Of a stretch of DNA of 64,000 nucleotides, positions 16,868-25,700 are shown piece by piece. The notes under the pieces were generated by a model. That model had not been told where the DNA came from. It worked only from the letters and a program-made list of their open reading frames with translations, and made no database searches. The position numbers were made by a program, and so were the translations under genes. The stretch's first letter is position 1; every line of letters starts with the position of its first letter. Origin of the DNA: Marinoscillum pacificum (lineage in GTDB: Bacteria; Bacteroidota; Bacteroidia; Cytophagales; Cyclobacteriaceae). The DNA lies in contig NZ_JAMZMJ010000007.1 of NCBI RefSeq assembly GCF_024714495.1, positions 124,001 through 188,000 on the forward strand, in the 5' to 3' direction.

Positions 16868-18922
16868 TTAGCTGAATCTGACTATAGCTAGACTGTAGTC
16901 GTCATCTAGTTTATTTCCATTTAAAAAACTCATTAGATCATCAATAATCCCGTCTTTTACTTCTTCTAGCGGTTTATTGATGTGGTTAAGCAGCGAGGGT
17001 TCCAAGCCTTCTAATCCAAATTGTTGGTTATCATCGTTCTTTGCTTCTACAATTCCATCAGTGTATAGAAGCAATAAATCTCCAGGCTCATAAGCAATTG
17101 TATACTCTTCAACGTATTGGTCGTATTCTGAGTTTCTTAGAATGCCTAAACCCAGACCATTATTCTCTAAACGACAGATTTTTTTGGATGAAGCGGAGTA
17201 AAACAACGCCGGACAGTGACCTGCACGAACATAATCTATGACACTTTTTCGAGTGTCAATTCTAAAATACATTGCTGTAATGAATGAAGATCTTTCAAGG
17301 CAACGACTCATTGCAGCATTAGCTTGCTTAATGAATGCGGAGGGAGATTCATCTTTTTGAGCTAAACTATGGAAGATGCCGCGCATCTGCGCCATGTTAA
17401 ATGCTGCTGATGTTCCTTTACCGGAAACATCTCCTATAATTAGATTAAAGACACCTTCAGAAGGTTCCAAAACATCATAGTAATCTCCGCCTACTTCATC
17501 GGCAGCCATGCTGTAGCCTACTATCCCAAAACGGTCATTGTGACTCATCTCATCTGGAAGCAAGCTTTTTTGTACGCTTTTGGCAATCTTTAACTCTTCT
17601 TTATATCGCTCTGTCTCTATTGCTTCTTTGATCAAGTGGAAGTTTTCTAAGGAGATCCCAGCCTGGTTTACGAAGGTTGAAATGATATCGACCATTTCCC
17701 GATTAAAAGCTTCACCAACTTCCTGAAGCAATACCAAAACGCCAATCTGCTTGTTTTGAATCATTACCGGTACGGCAATGATTGACTTGTAATCTGGGTG
17801 ATGAAGTGAGCCTATGATTTTGCTTGATGAAAACTCACCATTGAATCGATAGTTGAGTACTTCTTTGATGTAATCTTGCTTCACCAGATCTTTAATGTCT
17901 TTTACGGTTGGCTCGGTAAGTCCACGTGTGAGAAGTACAGGTTCTGTATCCTTGATTTCCAGCCAGGCAGCATCAGCAAATACCGCACTCATGGAGCTTT
18001 CTAATAGGATGTCATAGGTCTGCTCTGCATTTTGTCCTGCAGGAATGGATTGGCTCAGCTTTTGGAAGTCTATTGCCTCTTGTAGCTTTCGCTCAAACAC
18101 ACTTGATGTAGGAAGGTTGAAGAGCGTAACCAAAACCGCAATCGCTGCATATAGTATGATGAAAATGAATAGAGAGACCATGAATACTCTATCCAACAGG
18201 TCAAGGCTTAAGGCTTCTGTTTCAGTGAAATTGTGCAGGTTAATCAGGAAGTGGTAAACGTAGATTCCTGAAAGCAAGATGAATAATATACTCTTCCACT
18301 TCTGCTTAAAATTGAGATAAGCTATCCACTTTAGGTTGAATGACAATACTAAAGCGAATATGCATAAGAAGATGAGCGCAGTGTTGAAATTGATGCTCAT
18401 CAACTTGTATCCAAACCAGTCAAATAACAAGCTGGCAAAAAGAGAATATTCAAATATGGTCCAAACCTGAATGAGACTCTTAGTCTTTTGATACAAGATC
18501 AGGCGCTTCCATACCACGAATGTTGAAACCAAAAAGATGACAACAAGTCCAATCAGGATGTTGTAAAGGAAATTTATGGTGAGTGCATTCTCCGTGATCG
18601 TACTGTTTTTGAAAACGAAGAAGAAAGCACGAATGAATAGCGAACCAATGGTGGTAACTAATCCTGTGATGAATACTCGCCATAATAAATCCAGAAAGTT
18701 GACACTATCCGCCTTAGTAATGGTGTATCTGTAGAAGAATAAGGTAGAAACAATAAGGGTGGTCAAGAATATCTGGGGCAATACCTCCGATAGGTTCACA
18801 TTCAGATCATATTTCTCTACAAATAGGAGATATAGATCAAAGAACGTGAATAGCAGCCAGGAGAGAATTCCTGCCAGCAGACTAAGCCTTATTTTGAGTT
18901 TATTGGTTAGCATTCGGATCAA
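16868..18922 (-). CDS. Membrane-bound GAF/PP2C-type serine phosphatase (RsbU/SpoIIE-like)
   Basis: A 684-residue signal transducer. The N-terminal ~275 residues have seven to eight hydrophobic helices, a probable membrane sensor. A GAF-like domain follows (about 290-430, TYDILLESSMSAVFADAAW to VNQAGISLENFHLI), then a short coiled linker (RYKEELKIAKSVQKSLLP) and a SpoIIE-type PP2C domain (about 465-684). The metal-binding motifs VGGDYYD, GDVSGKG and LLLYTDGIVEA are intact, so it should be active. It is predicted to dephosphorylate the adjacent STAS protein in response to a membrane or cytosolic cue. Transcription starts between this gene and guaB, past the guaB terminator. Confidence 0.9.
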   Translation of the reverse strand: MIRMLTNKLKIRLSLLAGILSWLLFTFFDLYLLFVEKYDLNVNLSEVLPQIFLTTLIVSTLFFYRYTITKADSVNFLDLLWRVFITGLVTTIGSLFIRAFFFVFKNSTITENALTINFLYNILIGLVVIFLVSTFVVWKRLILYQKTKSLIQVWTIFEYSLFASLLFDWFGYKLMSINFNTALIFLCIFALVLSFNLKWIAYLNFKQKWKSILFILLSGIYVYHFLINLHNFTETEALSLDLLDRVFMVSLFIFIILYAAIAVLVTLFNLPTSSVFERKLQEAIDFQKLSQSIPAGQNAEQTYDILLESSMSAVFADAAWLEIKDTEPVLLTRGLTEPTVKDIKDLVKQDYIKEVLNYRFNGEFSSSKIIGSLHHPDYKSIIAVPVMIQNKQIGVLVLLQEVGEAFNREMVDIISTFVNQAGISLENFHLIKEAIETERYKEELKIAKSVQKSLLPDEMSHNDRFGIVGYSMAADEVGGDYYDVLEPSEGVFNLIIGDVSGKGTSAAFNMAQMRGIFHSLAQKDESPSAFIKQANAAMSRCLERSSFITAMYFRIDTRKSVIDYVRAGHCPALFYSASSKKICRLENNGLGLGILRNSEYDQYVEEYTIAYEPGDLLLLYTDGIVEAKNDDNQQFGLEGLEPSLLNHINKPLEEVKDGIIDDLMSFLNGNKLDDDYSLAIVRFS

Positions 18923-18950
18923 TACAAAAATACGGGCTTCCTGCTAATAA

Positions 18951-18986
18951 AAAAGCCATGCTGACAGTATCGTCTGCATGGCTTTT
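18951..18986 (-). terminator. Rho-independent terminator downstream of guaB
   Basis: An 11-bp perfect inverted repeat, AAAAGCCATGC and GCATGGCTTTT, with a 14-base loop, lies about 55 bp after the guaB stop in the leftward direction. It separates guaB from the phosphatase operon. The A-run at its left end gives the U-tract in leftward RNA. Confidence 0.8.
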
Positions 18987-19040
18987 GTCATTTTAACCCA
19001 AATTAACATAAAAGGTCAATTTGGATGTGTCATTGAGAGA

Positions 19041-20507
19041 TTACCTTCTGCTGTAATTAGGTGCTTCTCTCGTAATATTGATATCGTGAGGATGTGACTC
19101 TGCAACCCCGGCTGCAGTAATCTTCACAAATTTTGCATCGTATAATTTCTCGATAGTAGATGCGCCACAGTATCCCATACCGGCCTTCAAACCACCTACT
19201 AACTGATAAAGTACTTCAGAAACCATTCCTTTGTACGGAACTCGACCTACGATTCCTTCTGGTACTAATTTTTTGATATCGTCTTCGGCATCCTGGAAGT
19301 ATCTGTCTTTAGAGCCATCTTCCATGGCCTCTACAGAACCCATTCCACGATACGTTTTAAACTTACGTCCCTCATAGATGATCATTTCTCCCGGAGCTTC
19401 GTCAGTTCCTGCTAGAAGAGATCCGATCATGATGCTGCTTGCTCCCCCAGCCAATGCTTTAACCACATCACCAGAGAAACGAATACCACCATCAGCGATG
19501 ATTGGCACTTTGCCTCTTACAGCTTTAGCCGCTTCATATACAGCAGAAAGCTGAGGCATACCTACACCAGCTACAACTCTAGTTGTACAGATACTTCCAG
19601 GACCTACACCTACTTTGATGGCATCAGCACCTGCTGCTGCTAAAGCTTCTGCAGCTTCTCTGGTAGCAATGTTCCCTACGATCAACTCAAGATCCGGGAA
19701 CTGCTTCTTTACATTTTTAGCAGCATCAATAACTCCTTTCGAGTGACCATGTGCTGTATCGATACTTACTACATCTACTCCTGCATTGATCAATGCTTGA
19801 ATTCTGTCATTCATATCTGGTGTTACACCTACAGCAGCACCAACTCTTAGTCTACCATACTCGTCTTTACAAGCATTCGGACGGTCTTTGTTTTTCAAGA
19901 TATCCTTATAGGTGATTAAACCTGTAAGCTTTCCGTCTTTATCTACGATTGGTAGTTTTTCAATTTTGTGTTCTTGCAGAATCTCTTCAGCTTCTTTCAA
20001 ACCAACTTCGACTTGAGCAGTAATCAAGTTCTCTTTGGTCATGATTTCGCTGATTGGGCGCTTCATGTTTTTCTGGAAGCGTAAATCACGGTTGGTGATG
20101 ATCCCAATAAGTTTTTTGTTAGCATCTACTACTGGAATACCTCCAATTTTATGCTCACGCATGATTTTTTCTGCATCACCAGCCACGCTATCATGTGCCA
20201 AAGTGATCGGATCCAGGATCATTCCACTTTGCGATCTTTTCACTTTACGAACCTGAGCCGCTTGTTTCTCAGCAGGCATGTTTTTGTGAATAAATCCAAG
20301 ACCACCTTCCAAAGCCATTGCAATAGCAAGATTAGCTTCAGTAACAGTATCCATTGCAGCAGACACAAATGGAATGTTCAGCGAAATGTTTCTTGTGATT
20401 AAACTTGTGGTATCTGTATCTCTGGGAAGTACTTCAGAGTAACCGGGGAGAAGCAATACATCATCGTATGTAAGTGCTTCGAATAAGAATTTGTCGTCGA
20501 GATTCAT
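19041..20507 (-). CDS. guaB: IMP dehydrogenase
   Basis: A 488-residue enzyme of normal length that oxidises IMP to XMP with NAD+, the committed step of GMP synthesis. The TIM barrel starts with [14 protein letters not shown]. Two CBS domains are inserted at about 95-215 ([18 protein letters not shown] and [13 protein letters not shown]). The catalytic cysteine loop is [15 protein letters not shown], followed by [19 protein letters not shown] and the mobile flap region [10 protein letters not shown]. It is a monocistronic leftward gene with a likely promoter at about 20537-20544. Confidence 0.97.
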   Translation of the reverse strand: MNLDDKFLFEALTYDDVLLLPGYSEVLPRDTDTTSLITRNISLNIPFVSAAMDTVTEANLAIAMALEGGLGFIHKNMPAEKQAAQVRKVKRSQSGMILDPITLAHDSVAGDAEKIMREHKIGGIPVVDANKKLIGIITNRDLRFQKNMKRPISEIMTKENLITAQVEVGLKEAEEILQEHKIEKLPIVDKDGKLTGLITYKDILKNKDRPNACKDEYGRLRVGAAVGVTPDMNDRIQALINAGVDVVSIDTAHGHSKGVIDAAKNVKKQFPDLELIVGNIATREAAEALAAAGADAIKVGVGPGSICTTRVVAGVGMPQLSAVYEAAKAVRGKVPIIADGGIRFSGDVVKALAGGASSIMIGSLLAGTDEAPGEMIIYEGRKFKTYRGMGSVEAMEDGSKDRYFQDAEDDIKKLVPEGIVGRVPYKGMVSEVLYQLVGGLKAGMGYCGASTIEKLYDAKFVKITAAGVAESHPHDINITREAPNYSRR

Positions 20508-20536
20508 GCAAATAATATTTGTTATTATTTGCCGGG

Positions 20537-20544
20537 CAAAATTA
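20537..20544 (-). promoter_or_regulatory. Possible Bacteroidota -7 element for guaB
   Basis: On the minus strand the sequence TAATTTTG matches the Bacteroidota housekeeping -7 consensus TAnnTTTG, 29 bp before the guaB ATG. A clear TTG-type -33 box at the right spacing is not obvious, so the call rests on the -7 match and position. Confidence 0.4.
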
Positions 20545-20594
20545 ACTGGTCTAAGTAAGATTGTAAAACTAAATGTGATTTATAATTTCACGAC

Positions 20595-21203
20595 ATGAAC
20601 GAATTCTTCTCCCAGTTAGTAGAGCAATTTTATCAAACCACTTGGTTAGAGGCAATTGCAGTGATTTTTGGACTCTTGAGTGTCTGGTATTCCAAGCAAG
20701 AAAATATTTTGGTTTACCCAACAGGTATCATTTCTGTTCTGATTTATGTCTACATCACTTTCCAATACAAGCTGTATGCTGATACAGGTATCAATTCCTA
20801 CTATTTTGTCATGAGCGTGTATGGCTGGTACAATTGGCTGAAGAAGGATGATGTCACCTCAGAGCAATTACCAATTACCTGGAATAGTAAAAGTGAAAAT
20901 CACTTGAGTTTGTTATTCCTGGCTTGTTCGTTTCTACTTATTCGTTGGGTACTTATATCATTTACTGACAGTGATGTGCCAAACTGGGATGCTACTACTA
21001 CTTCATTTGCACTCGTCGGGATGTGGTTGATGGCTAAAAAGAAAATAGAGAACTGGATTGCCTGGATTATAACCGATATAGTTTCAGTTCCGCTTTATAT
21101 CTACAAGGGATTGCCATTTACTGCTGTCCAGTATTTAATCTTTACTGTCTTGGCAATTTGGGGTTACTTTGCGTGGAAGAAATCATACGAAAAGAATGAC
21201 TAA
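20595..21203 (+). CDS. pnuC: PnuC family vitamin transporter (nicotinamide riboside or thiamine)
   Basis: A 202-residue inner-membrane transporter with about seven spans, the usual PnuC size. Family features are LSVWYSKQENILVYPTGI in the first third, SVYGWYNWLK in the middle, and WLMAKKKIENWIAWIITD with SVPLYIYKGLPFTAVQY near the end, ahead of a positively charged tail. PnuC moves nicotinamide riboside by facilitated diffusion with trapping by a kinase, and a NadR-like kinase gene overlaps its 3' end by 8 bp. Bacteroidota also have a thiamine branch (PnuT) associated with TPP riboswitches. A TPP riboswitch lies just after the kinase gene but not before pnuC, so the substrate is open. Confidence 0.88.
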   Translation: MNEFFSQLVEQFYQTTWLEAIAVIFGLLSVWYSKQENILVYPTGIISVLIYVYITFQYKLYADTGINSYYFVMSVYGWYNWLKKDDVTSEQLPITWNSKSENHLSLLFLACSFLLIRWVLISFTDSDVPNWDATTTSFALVGMWLMAKKKIENWIAWIITDIVSVPLYIYKGLPFTAVQYLIFTVLAIWGYFAWKKSYEKND

Positions 21204-21714
21204 GCGAATAGCGGTAATAGGTCCAGAATCTACAGGGAAAAGTGAAGTATGTCAGCATTTGGCTCGTATCTATGAAACAGAATGGGTGCCAGAATACGCT
21301 CGTTTCCATCTAGACAGAATGGATAGGCCCTATGAAAAAGAGGACCTTAAGTTGATTGCTCAGGGGCAAATGGCCTGGGAGGATGATAAAGCTGAGGAGG
21401 CTGGAGAATATCTCTTTTGTGATACCAATCTGATAGTCATGAAGGTCTGGAGTGATCATAAGTATGGAGATACAGATCCCTGGATACTAGAGGAACTGGA
21501 AAAGCGTCACTATGATTTTTACCTGCTAGGAAATATTGACCTCATCTGGCGACCTGATCCTCAGCGTGAGCATCCAAAGATGCGCAAGCATTTCTTCGAT
21601 ATCTATGAAAACTACCTGAAGGAACACAATTTGCCATATGGAATTGTGTCGGGTATTGAGGATCTCCGAGTAAAGTGTGCACAGGATTTGATCGAGGATT
21701 TTTTCAAAAAATAG
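21196..21714 (+). CDS. NadR-like P-loop kinase (nicotinamide riboside kinase domain)
   Basis: A 172-residue single-domain P-loop protein from the ATG at 21196, which overlaps the pnuC stop; an earlier in-frame start at 21169 is too deep in pnuC. Walker A is GPESTGKSE at about residues 9-17, followed by EWVPEYARFH and FCDTNLIVMKVW, then WRPDPQREHP, which acts as the lid. This corresponds to the C-terminal kinase domain of NadR without the adenylyltransferase domain. It would phosphorylate imported nicotinamide riboside, or another vitamin taken up by the PnuC protein. The 3' end contains the probable promoter of the riboswitch RNA. Confidence 0.85.
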   Translation: MTKRIAVIGPESTGKSEVCQHLARIYETEWVPEYARFHLDRMDRPYEKEDLKLIAQGQMAWEDDKAEEAGEYLFCDTNLIVMKVWSDHKYGDTDPWILEELEKRHYDFYLLGNIDLIWRPDPQREHPKMRKHFFDIYENYLKEHNLPYGIVSGIEDLRVKCAQDLIEDFFKK

Positions 21715-21719
21715 TTTTG
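21687..21719 (+). promoter_or_regulatory. Probable promoter of the TPP-riboswitch transcript
   Basis: A TTTG at 21687-21690 and TAGTTTTG at 21712-21719 are separated by 21 bp, close to the Bacteroidota TTTG...TAnnTTTG promoter pattern. Both lie in the last codons of the kinase gene, and transcription would start a few bases before the riboswitch. A second TAAGTTTG at 21723-21730 also matches the -7 consensus but has no good upstream box. Confidence 0.45.
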
Positions 21720-21736
21720 TTCTAAGTTTGCAGCAA

Positions 21737-21890
21737 AAGGGGTGCCTTACATGAGTAGTCAATGACTGCTCTATCGGGCTGAGATCATACCCATTGACCT
21801 GATCCGGTTAGTACCGGCGTAGGGATAAGGATCATATAAGATCCGTGTATGATAACCAGTAGGGGAGTTCCCCGCTTTCCGTATGGTTGA
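21737..21890 (+). ncRNA. TPP riboswitch (THI element) with expression platform
   Basis: The conserved THI elements occur in order: GGGGTGCC (21739-21746), a variable P3 hairpin (GAGTAGTC paired with GACTGCTC), GGGCTGAGA, CCC, GACCTGAT, a CCGG/CCGG P4-P5 stem and GGCGTAGGGAT (to about 21825). The downstream part holds two mutually exclusive stems, GGATC with GATCC (21829-21844) and ATCATA with TATGAT (21831-21853), and a GGGGA/TCCCC hairpin, a plausible switching platform. The ATG of the TonB-dependent receptor is about 20 bp later. Thiamine pyrophosphate binding is expected to repress that gene. Confidence 0.95.
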
Positions 21891-21909
21891 ATTTATTTCT
21901 TAACAAAAA

Positions 21910-24372
21910 ATGAAAATTTTGACAATGCTGGCAGTGTTGACACTGTCTGTATGTGCAATGGGTCAATCCTCATTGTACGGAACTATTACCAGCAATCAAG
22001 GTGAGCCTCTTGTTGGCGCCAATGTATGGCTGGAAGGAACCAACTATGCCGTAGCAACAGATGTGGACGGCAATTATCGAATCTCCAATATTTCCGACGG
22101 TACATATCGACTAAAAGTATCCTATGTTGGCTATGAATCATTCAGTGATCAGCTTCCAATAGATGGAGATGTTCGATTGGATCTTGAATTAAAAGAAAGC
22201 GTGATCAAAGGAGAAGAAGTGATTGTTTACGCGACTCGTGCCAACGAGAAAACACCAACAACTTATTCGAATATTTCCTCTGAAGAGATTGAAAAGCGTA
22301 ATCTTGGTCAGGACATTCCTTTCGTATTGAGGTATACTCCTTCCATAGTGGTGACTTCAGATGCAGGAAATGGAGTGGGGTATACTGGAATTCGTATTAG
22401 AGGAAGTGATCCCACTCGTATCAATGTGACGGTAAATGGTATTCCGTTGAACGACTCTGAGTCACATGGTACTTTTTGGGTGAATATGCCTGATTTTACT
22501 TCATCGGTAGACAATATCCAGATTCAGCGAGGAGTGGGAACATCAACAAACGGAGCAGCAGCATTTGGAGCATCAGTGAACCTTCAAACCGATATGCCGG
22601 ATCAAGATGCCTACGCGTCTATCAACAACAGTTTTGGATCATTCAATACCTGGAAGAATACAGTGGAGTTGAATTCTGGGTTGATCAATAATCGATGGGC
22701 TTTTCAAGGAAGGCTTTCTAGAATTGCTTCCGATGGATATATCGATAGAGCTAGTTCCGATTTGAAATCGTATTATGTATCTGGAGGATATTATGGTGAC
22801 AAAACCACTGTGAAGGCATTGACATTTTCTGGCAAAGAAGTGACCTATCAGTCATGGTATGGAACCCCAGAGGCGAAACTTTATGGTAATGACGAAGACC
22901 TGCAGGCAGTTGTTGATTTTGGAGGTGAATACAGTACGGAAGATGAATTGAATAACCTGTTTGAGTCGGGAAGAACATTCAATTATTACTTGTACGACAG
23001 AGAAGTTGATAACTATGGCCAGGATCATTACCAATTTCACTTGAGTCATACCTTCTCTCAAGCATTAAACATGACAGGGGCTCTTCATTATACGCATGGA
23101 GAAGGATACTATGAGCAGTATCGTGCAGATGATGATTTTGCGGATTATGGACTTGATGATGTAACCATAGGTGGTGAAACCATTAGTTCAACAGACCTGA
23201 TTAGAAGAAGATGGTTGGACAATGATTTTTACGGAGGAGTTTTTTCAGTGAATTATACTGATTCTGAGCTAAGCGTGACCTTTGGTGGTGGTTTAAACTG
23301 GTATGATGGAGACCATTTCGGTGAAATCATATGGTCACAGTTAGCGGGCAATTCTCAAATCAGAGATCGATATTATGACAACTATGGTCGTAAAGAAGAT
23401 TTTAATTTTTATGGCAAAGTAAATTACGAATTATCAGAATCACTCAATCTATTTGGTGATGTGCAGGTTCGAAACATCAATTATGAAACGAAAGGAATTG
23501 ATAATGATTTGTTGCCTATCAATACTGGAGGAGATTATACCTTCTTGAACCCTAAGTTTGGAGCCACATATTTCTTAAATCCACAGTCCAATGTATATGC
23601 ATCGTTTGCTGTAGGTAATAGAGAGCCTGTGAGAAATGATTTTGTAGACGCTCTTGGCGGTGAGATTCCAAAGCATGAAACTTTGAACAACCTGGAAGTA
23701 GGTTACCGTTTCAACTCGTCAGAAGCTACTTTTAGTGCGAACATTTATGTAATGGATTACCAAAATCAATTAGTGCTTACAGGAGCATTGAATGATGTTG
23801 GATCGGGTATTCGTACCAACGTGGATAATAGTTATCGAAGAGGAATTGAGCTAGTTGGTGGATATCAGCTCAATGAAATGATCAGTGTTGGAGGTAATTT
23901 GACATTCAGTCAAAACAAGATCGCTAACTTCACTGAAGTGGTTTATGATTATGGTGCAGATTTCAGTGAGTACAATGTTATTTCCATAGAGCATGAAAAT
24001 ACCGATATCGCTTTTTCTCCAGATGTGATTGCTGGCGGACAAATTGAATTCCAGCCGATTTCAGGATTGTCATTCCAGCTTTTGGGTAAGTATGTTGGGA
24101 AGCAATATCTAGACAACACGAGTAATGAGGATCGAGTAATCAGATCATACTTTTTGATGGATGGGTTGTTGAGTTATCAGACAGCTTTACCGGGATTGAA
24201 GCAATTATCTTTTTCATTAATGGTTAATAACTTATTGGATAAGGAATACGAGTCAAACGGATATACCTGGGGTTATTATTATGGTTATCAGGAGGGTAAT
24301 CTCTATCAACAAAACAACTATTACCCACAGGCAGGAACGAACTTCTTGCTTTCTGTTGGGTTGAAGTTCTAA
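21910..24372 (+). CDS. TonB-dependent outer-membrane receptor, thiamine-regulated
   Basis: An 820-residue outer-membrane transporter. It has a signal peptide (KILTMLAVLTLSVCAMGQ), a carboxypeptidase-regulatory-like domain (about 20-105, GTITSNQGEPLVGANVWL), a TonB-box-like GEEVIVYATR, a plug domain (about 120-235, IRIRGSDPTRINVTVNGIPL and GVGTSTNGAAAFGASVNLQT), and a 22-strand barrel ending in an aromatic residue (LLSVGLKF). The gene is directly behind a TPP riboswitch, so thiamine or a thiamine precursor is the likely ligand, matching the Omr-type receptors known under THI control in Bacteroidota. A strong terminator follows. Confidence 0.93.
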   Translation: MKILTMLAVLTLSVCAMGQSSLYGTITSNQGEPLVGANVWLEGTNYAVATDVDGNYRISNISDGTYRLKVSYVGYESFSDQLPIDGDVRLDLELKESVIKGEEVIVYATRANEKTPTTYSNISSEEIEKRNLGQDIPFVLRYTPSIVVTSDAGNGVGYTGIRIRGSDPTRINVTVNGIPLNDSESHGTFWVNMPDFTSSVDNIQIQRGVGTSTNGAAAFGASVNLQTDMPDQDAYASINNSFGSFNTWKNTVELNSGLINNRWAFQGRLSRIASDGYIDRASSDLKSYYVSGGYYGDKTTVKALTFSGKEVTYQSWYGTPEAKLYGNDEDLQAVVDFGGEYSTEDELNNLFESGRTFNYYLYDREVDNYGQDHYQFHLSHTFSQALNMTGALHYTHGEGYYEQYRADDDFADYGLDDVTIGGETISSTDLIRRRWLDNDFYGGVFSVNYTDSELSVTFGGGLNWYDGDHFGEIIWSQLAGNSQIRDRYYDNYGRKEDFNFYGKVNYELSESLNLFGDVQVRNINYETKGIDNDLLPINTGGDYTFLNPKFGATYFLNPQSNVYASFAVGNREPVRNDFVDALGGEIPKHETLNNLEVGYRFNSSEATFSANIYVMDYQNQLVLTGALNDVGSGIRTNVDNSYRRGIELVGGYQLNEMISVGGNLTFSQNKIANFTEVVYDYGADFSEYNVISIEHENTDIAFSPDVIAGGQIEFQPISGLSFQLLGKYVGKQYLDNTSNEDRVIRSYFLMDGLLSYQTALPGLKQLSFSLMVNNLLDKEYESNGYTWGYYYGYQEGNLYQQNNYYPQAGTNFLLSVGLKF

Positions 24373-24380
24373 TAAATAAA

Positions 24381-24407
24381 AAAGGGTAGATGCAATGTCT
24401 ACCCTTT
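24381..24407. terminator. Bidirectional terminator after the TonB receptor gene
   Basis: A perfect 10-bp inverted repeat, AAAGGGTAGA and TCTACCCTTT, with a 7-base loop, sits between two convergent genes, about 10 bp after the receptor stop and 10 bp before the end of the leftward DUF4136 gene. Confidence 0.8.
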
Positions 24408-24416
24408 ACTGTTTTG

Positions 24417-24989
24417 CTATTGATAGCTAGCTGCCAGAAGTCGATACTGATTTAGTATGCTTCTAACTGCATATTTTACATCCTTGCTAAAATATGTTTT
24501 GTCGTCAAAGAGTCCGCTTGCATAGCCTTGCCAAATTACTCCATGACTTTTTCTGTCTATAAAATCGATTAGAAGTGTACCTTCTTTAAGTTCATAATCG
24601 CGAGTGTTGTACTGTGCTTCTTTGATGTATTCAAGATTGCGTTCGTTTTCTGCTTTGGAGGCAAAGAACTGATCCCAGCTTTCTAGCTCCATTTGTTCGT
24701 ATCCTTTGAACTTCATATCATTTGAGAACACTTTGTAAGCAACATACAAGGAAGGTTTGTTGCTTATTTTGTAGCCTTGAGAGATCATTCTTCTCTCAAT
24801 TTCATCACGGATTAATTTGTCGCTTAAGCCATTAAAATTGACCGTGTCGCCAATATTAAGGAAGTTGAAGGTGTTGTATTGTTTGAATTTGCCTCGATAA
24901 GAGTAGTCATATTCTACTATGAAATCTCTTTCAGCAACACATCCCATCAGGGAAACACAAATAAGTAGTAGCGGTAAGTAATTTTTCAT
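24417..24989 (-). CDS. DUF4136 domain lipoprotein
   Basis: A 190-residue lipoprotein with a signal ending in VSLMGC (Cys17). The body (YDYSYRGKFKQYNTFNFL near the start, KLIRDEIERRMISQGYKISNKPSLYVAYKVF in the middle, GTLLIDFIDRKSHGVIWQGYASGLF towards the end) matches the DUF4136 pattern, in which an N-terminal strand set is followed by a helix that ends in an MxxxGY motif. Such proteins are periplasmic or outer-membrane lipoproteins of unknown role, common in Bacteroidota. It is convergent with the receptor gene and divergent from the next gene by about 85 bp. Confidence 0.82.
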   Translation of the reverse strand: MKNYLPLLLICVSLMGCVAERDFIVEYDYSYRGKFKQYNTFNFLNIGDTVNFNGLSDKLIRDEIERRMISQGYKISNKPSLYVAYKVFSNDMKFKGYEQMELESWDQFFASKAENERNLEYIKEAQYNTRDYELKEGTLLIDFIDRKSHGVIWQGYASGLFDDKTYFSKDVKYAVRSILNQYRLLAASYQ

Positions 24990-25075
24990 CTTCTTTGCAA
25001 GTAATTTAGAGTTAAGACAGTGAGCTTCATCATCTTAGAGTCTTATAAGTTAACATTGAATTATTACAATTCCGA

Positions 25076-25699
25076 ATGTCTTCACATCATATCGTACGAG
25101 ACGAACAAGAACCAGCACTAATCCTACATAAAATAGGTAACTTCCCTACACACATTCTTCATTCTCTGCTAGAATGGTCGCCCACCGTACTTTCTTGTGA
25201 GACATCAATCGATAGATTTACGAGTTTGGGGCATAAACTAGATGTCGTACTAGTTGGTTTTCAGAATTTTACAAAATGGCAAGAAAATCTTTCAGATCAG
25301 CAGCCGGTTAAGATCATCGCTATTCATGGGAATGAGTTTTTAATGACTGCATTGACCGTCCTGCAAAAGGATAATCATCAAGCGATCAATGTGGTGACTG
25401 ATGAAGAATCAGCTCCTGAGGTGTTGGAGTTACTGTCGCAATGGATGCATCTGCTAGATCTCGTTGTTTACACCGAATCCAAAAGGTACTTGTTGGTTAA
25501 GGAAACAGTATTTAAAAAGTGGCTTCCGGCTAATTCGAAAGTGGAGATTGTAAGTATGCAAAGCCCGGTACAGTGGAACTTTGAAGGAGTAGAATTGGAG
25601 CAAAGTGATGAGATTGAGCTAGAACTCATTAAACAAGAAGAGGGAGAACTTGTCATCCAAAGTAACAAGCCTCCCTTTCTCGTAATTGAGGAATTATAG
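25076..25699 (+). CDS. Divergent thiamine pyrophosphokinase-like protein, catalytic motifs apparently lost
   Basis: A 207-residue soluble protein. The opening MSSHHIVRDEQEPALIL, the following LLEWSPTV and the DVVLVGFQNF stretch resemble my recollection of Bacteroidota thiamine pyrophosphokinases, which begin MSSHHIV.. and continue ANG...LLEWSP...DGDFD. In this copy the ANG and the acidic DFD-type substrate motif are replaced (DVVLVGFQ), and the usual RxDH motif is absent. The C-terminal part (VEIVSMQSPVQWNFEGVELE to LVIQSNKPPFLVI) is strand-rich, like the thiamine-binding beta domain. It lies close to a thiamine-regulated receptor gene. A catalytically dead thiamine-binding paralog is my inference; otherwise it is an unknown protein. 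Confidence 0.45.
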   Translation: MSSHHIVRDEQEPALILHKIGNFPTHILHSLLEWSPTVLSCETSIDRFTSLGHKLDVVLVGFQNFTKWQENLSDQQPVKIIAIHGNEFLMTALTVLQKDNHQAINVVTDEESAPEVLELLSQWMHLLDLVVYTESKRYLLVKETVFKKWLPANSKVEIVSMQSPVQWNFEGVELEQSDEIELELIKQEEGELVIQSNKPPFLVIEEL

Positions 25700-25700
25700 T

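Noticed and set aside
22308-23061. Antisense frames in the TonB receptor gene
   Set aside because: Low-complexity antisense translations of a clear coding region with no start context.
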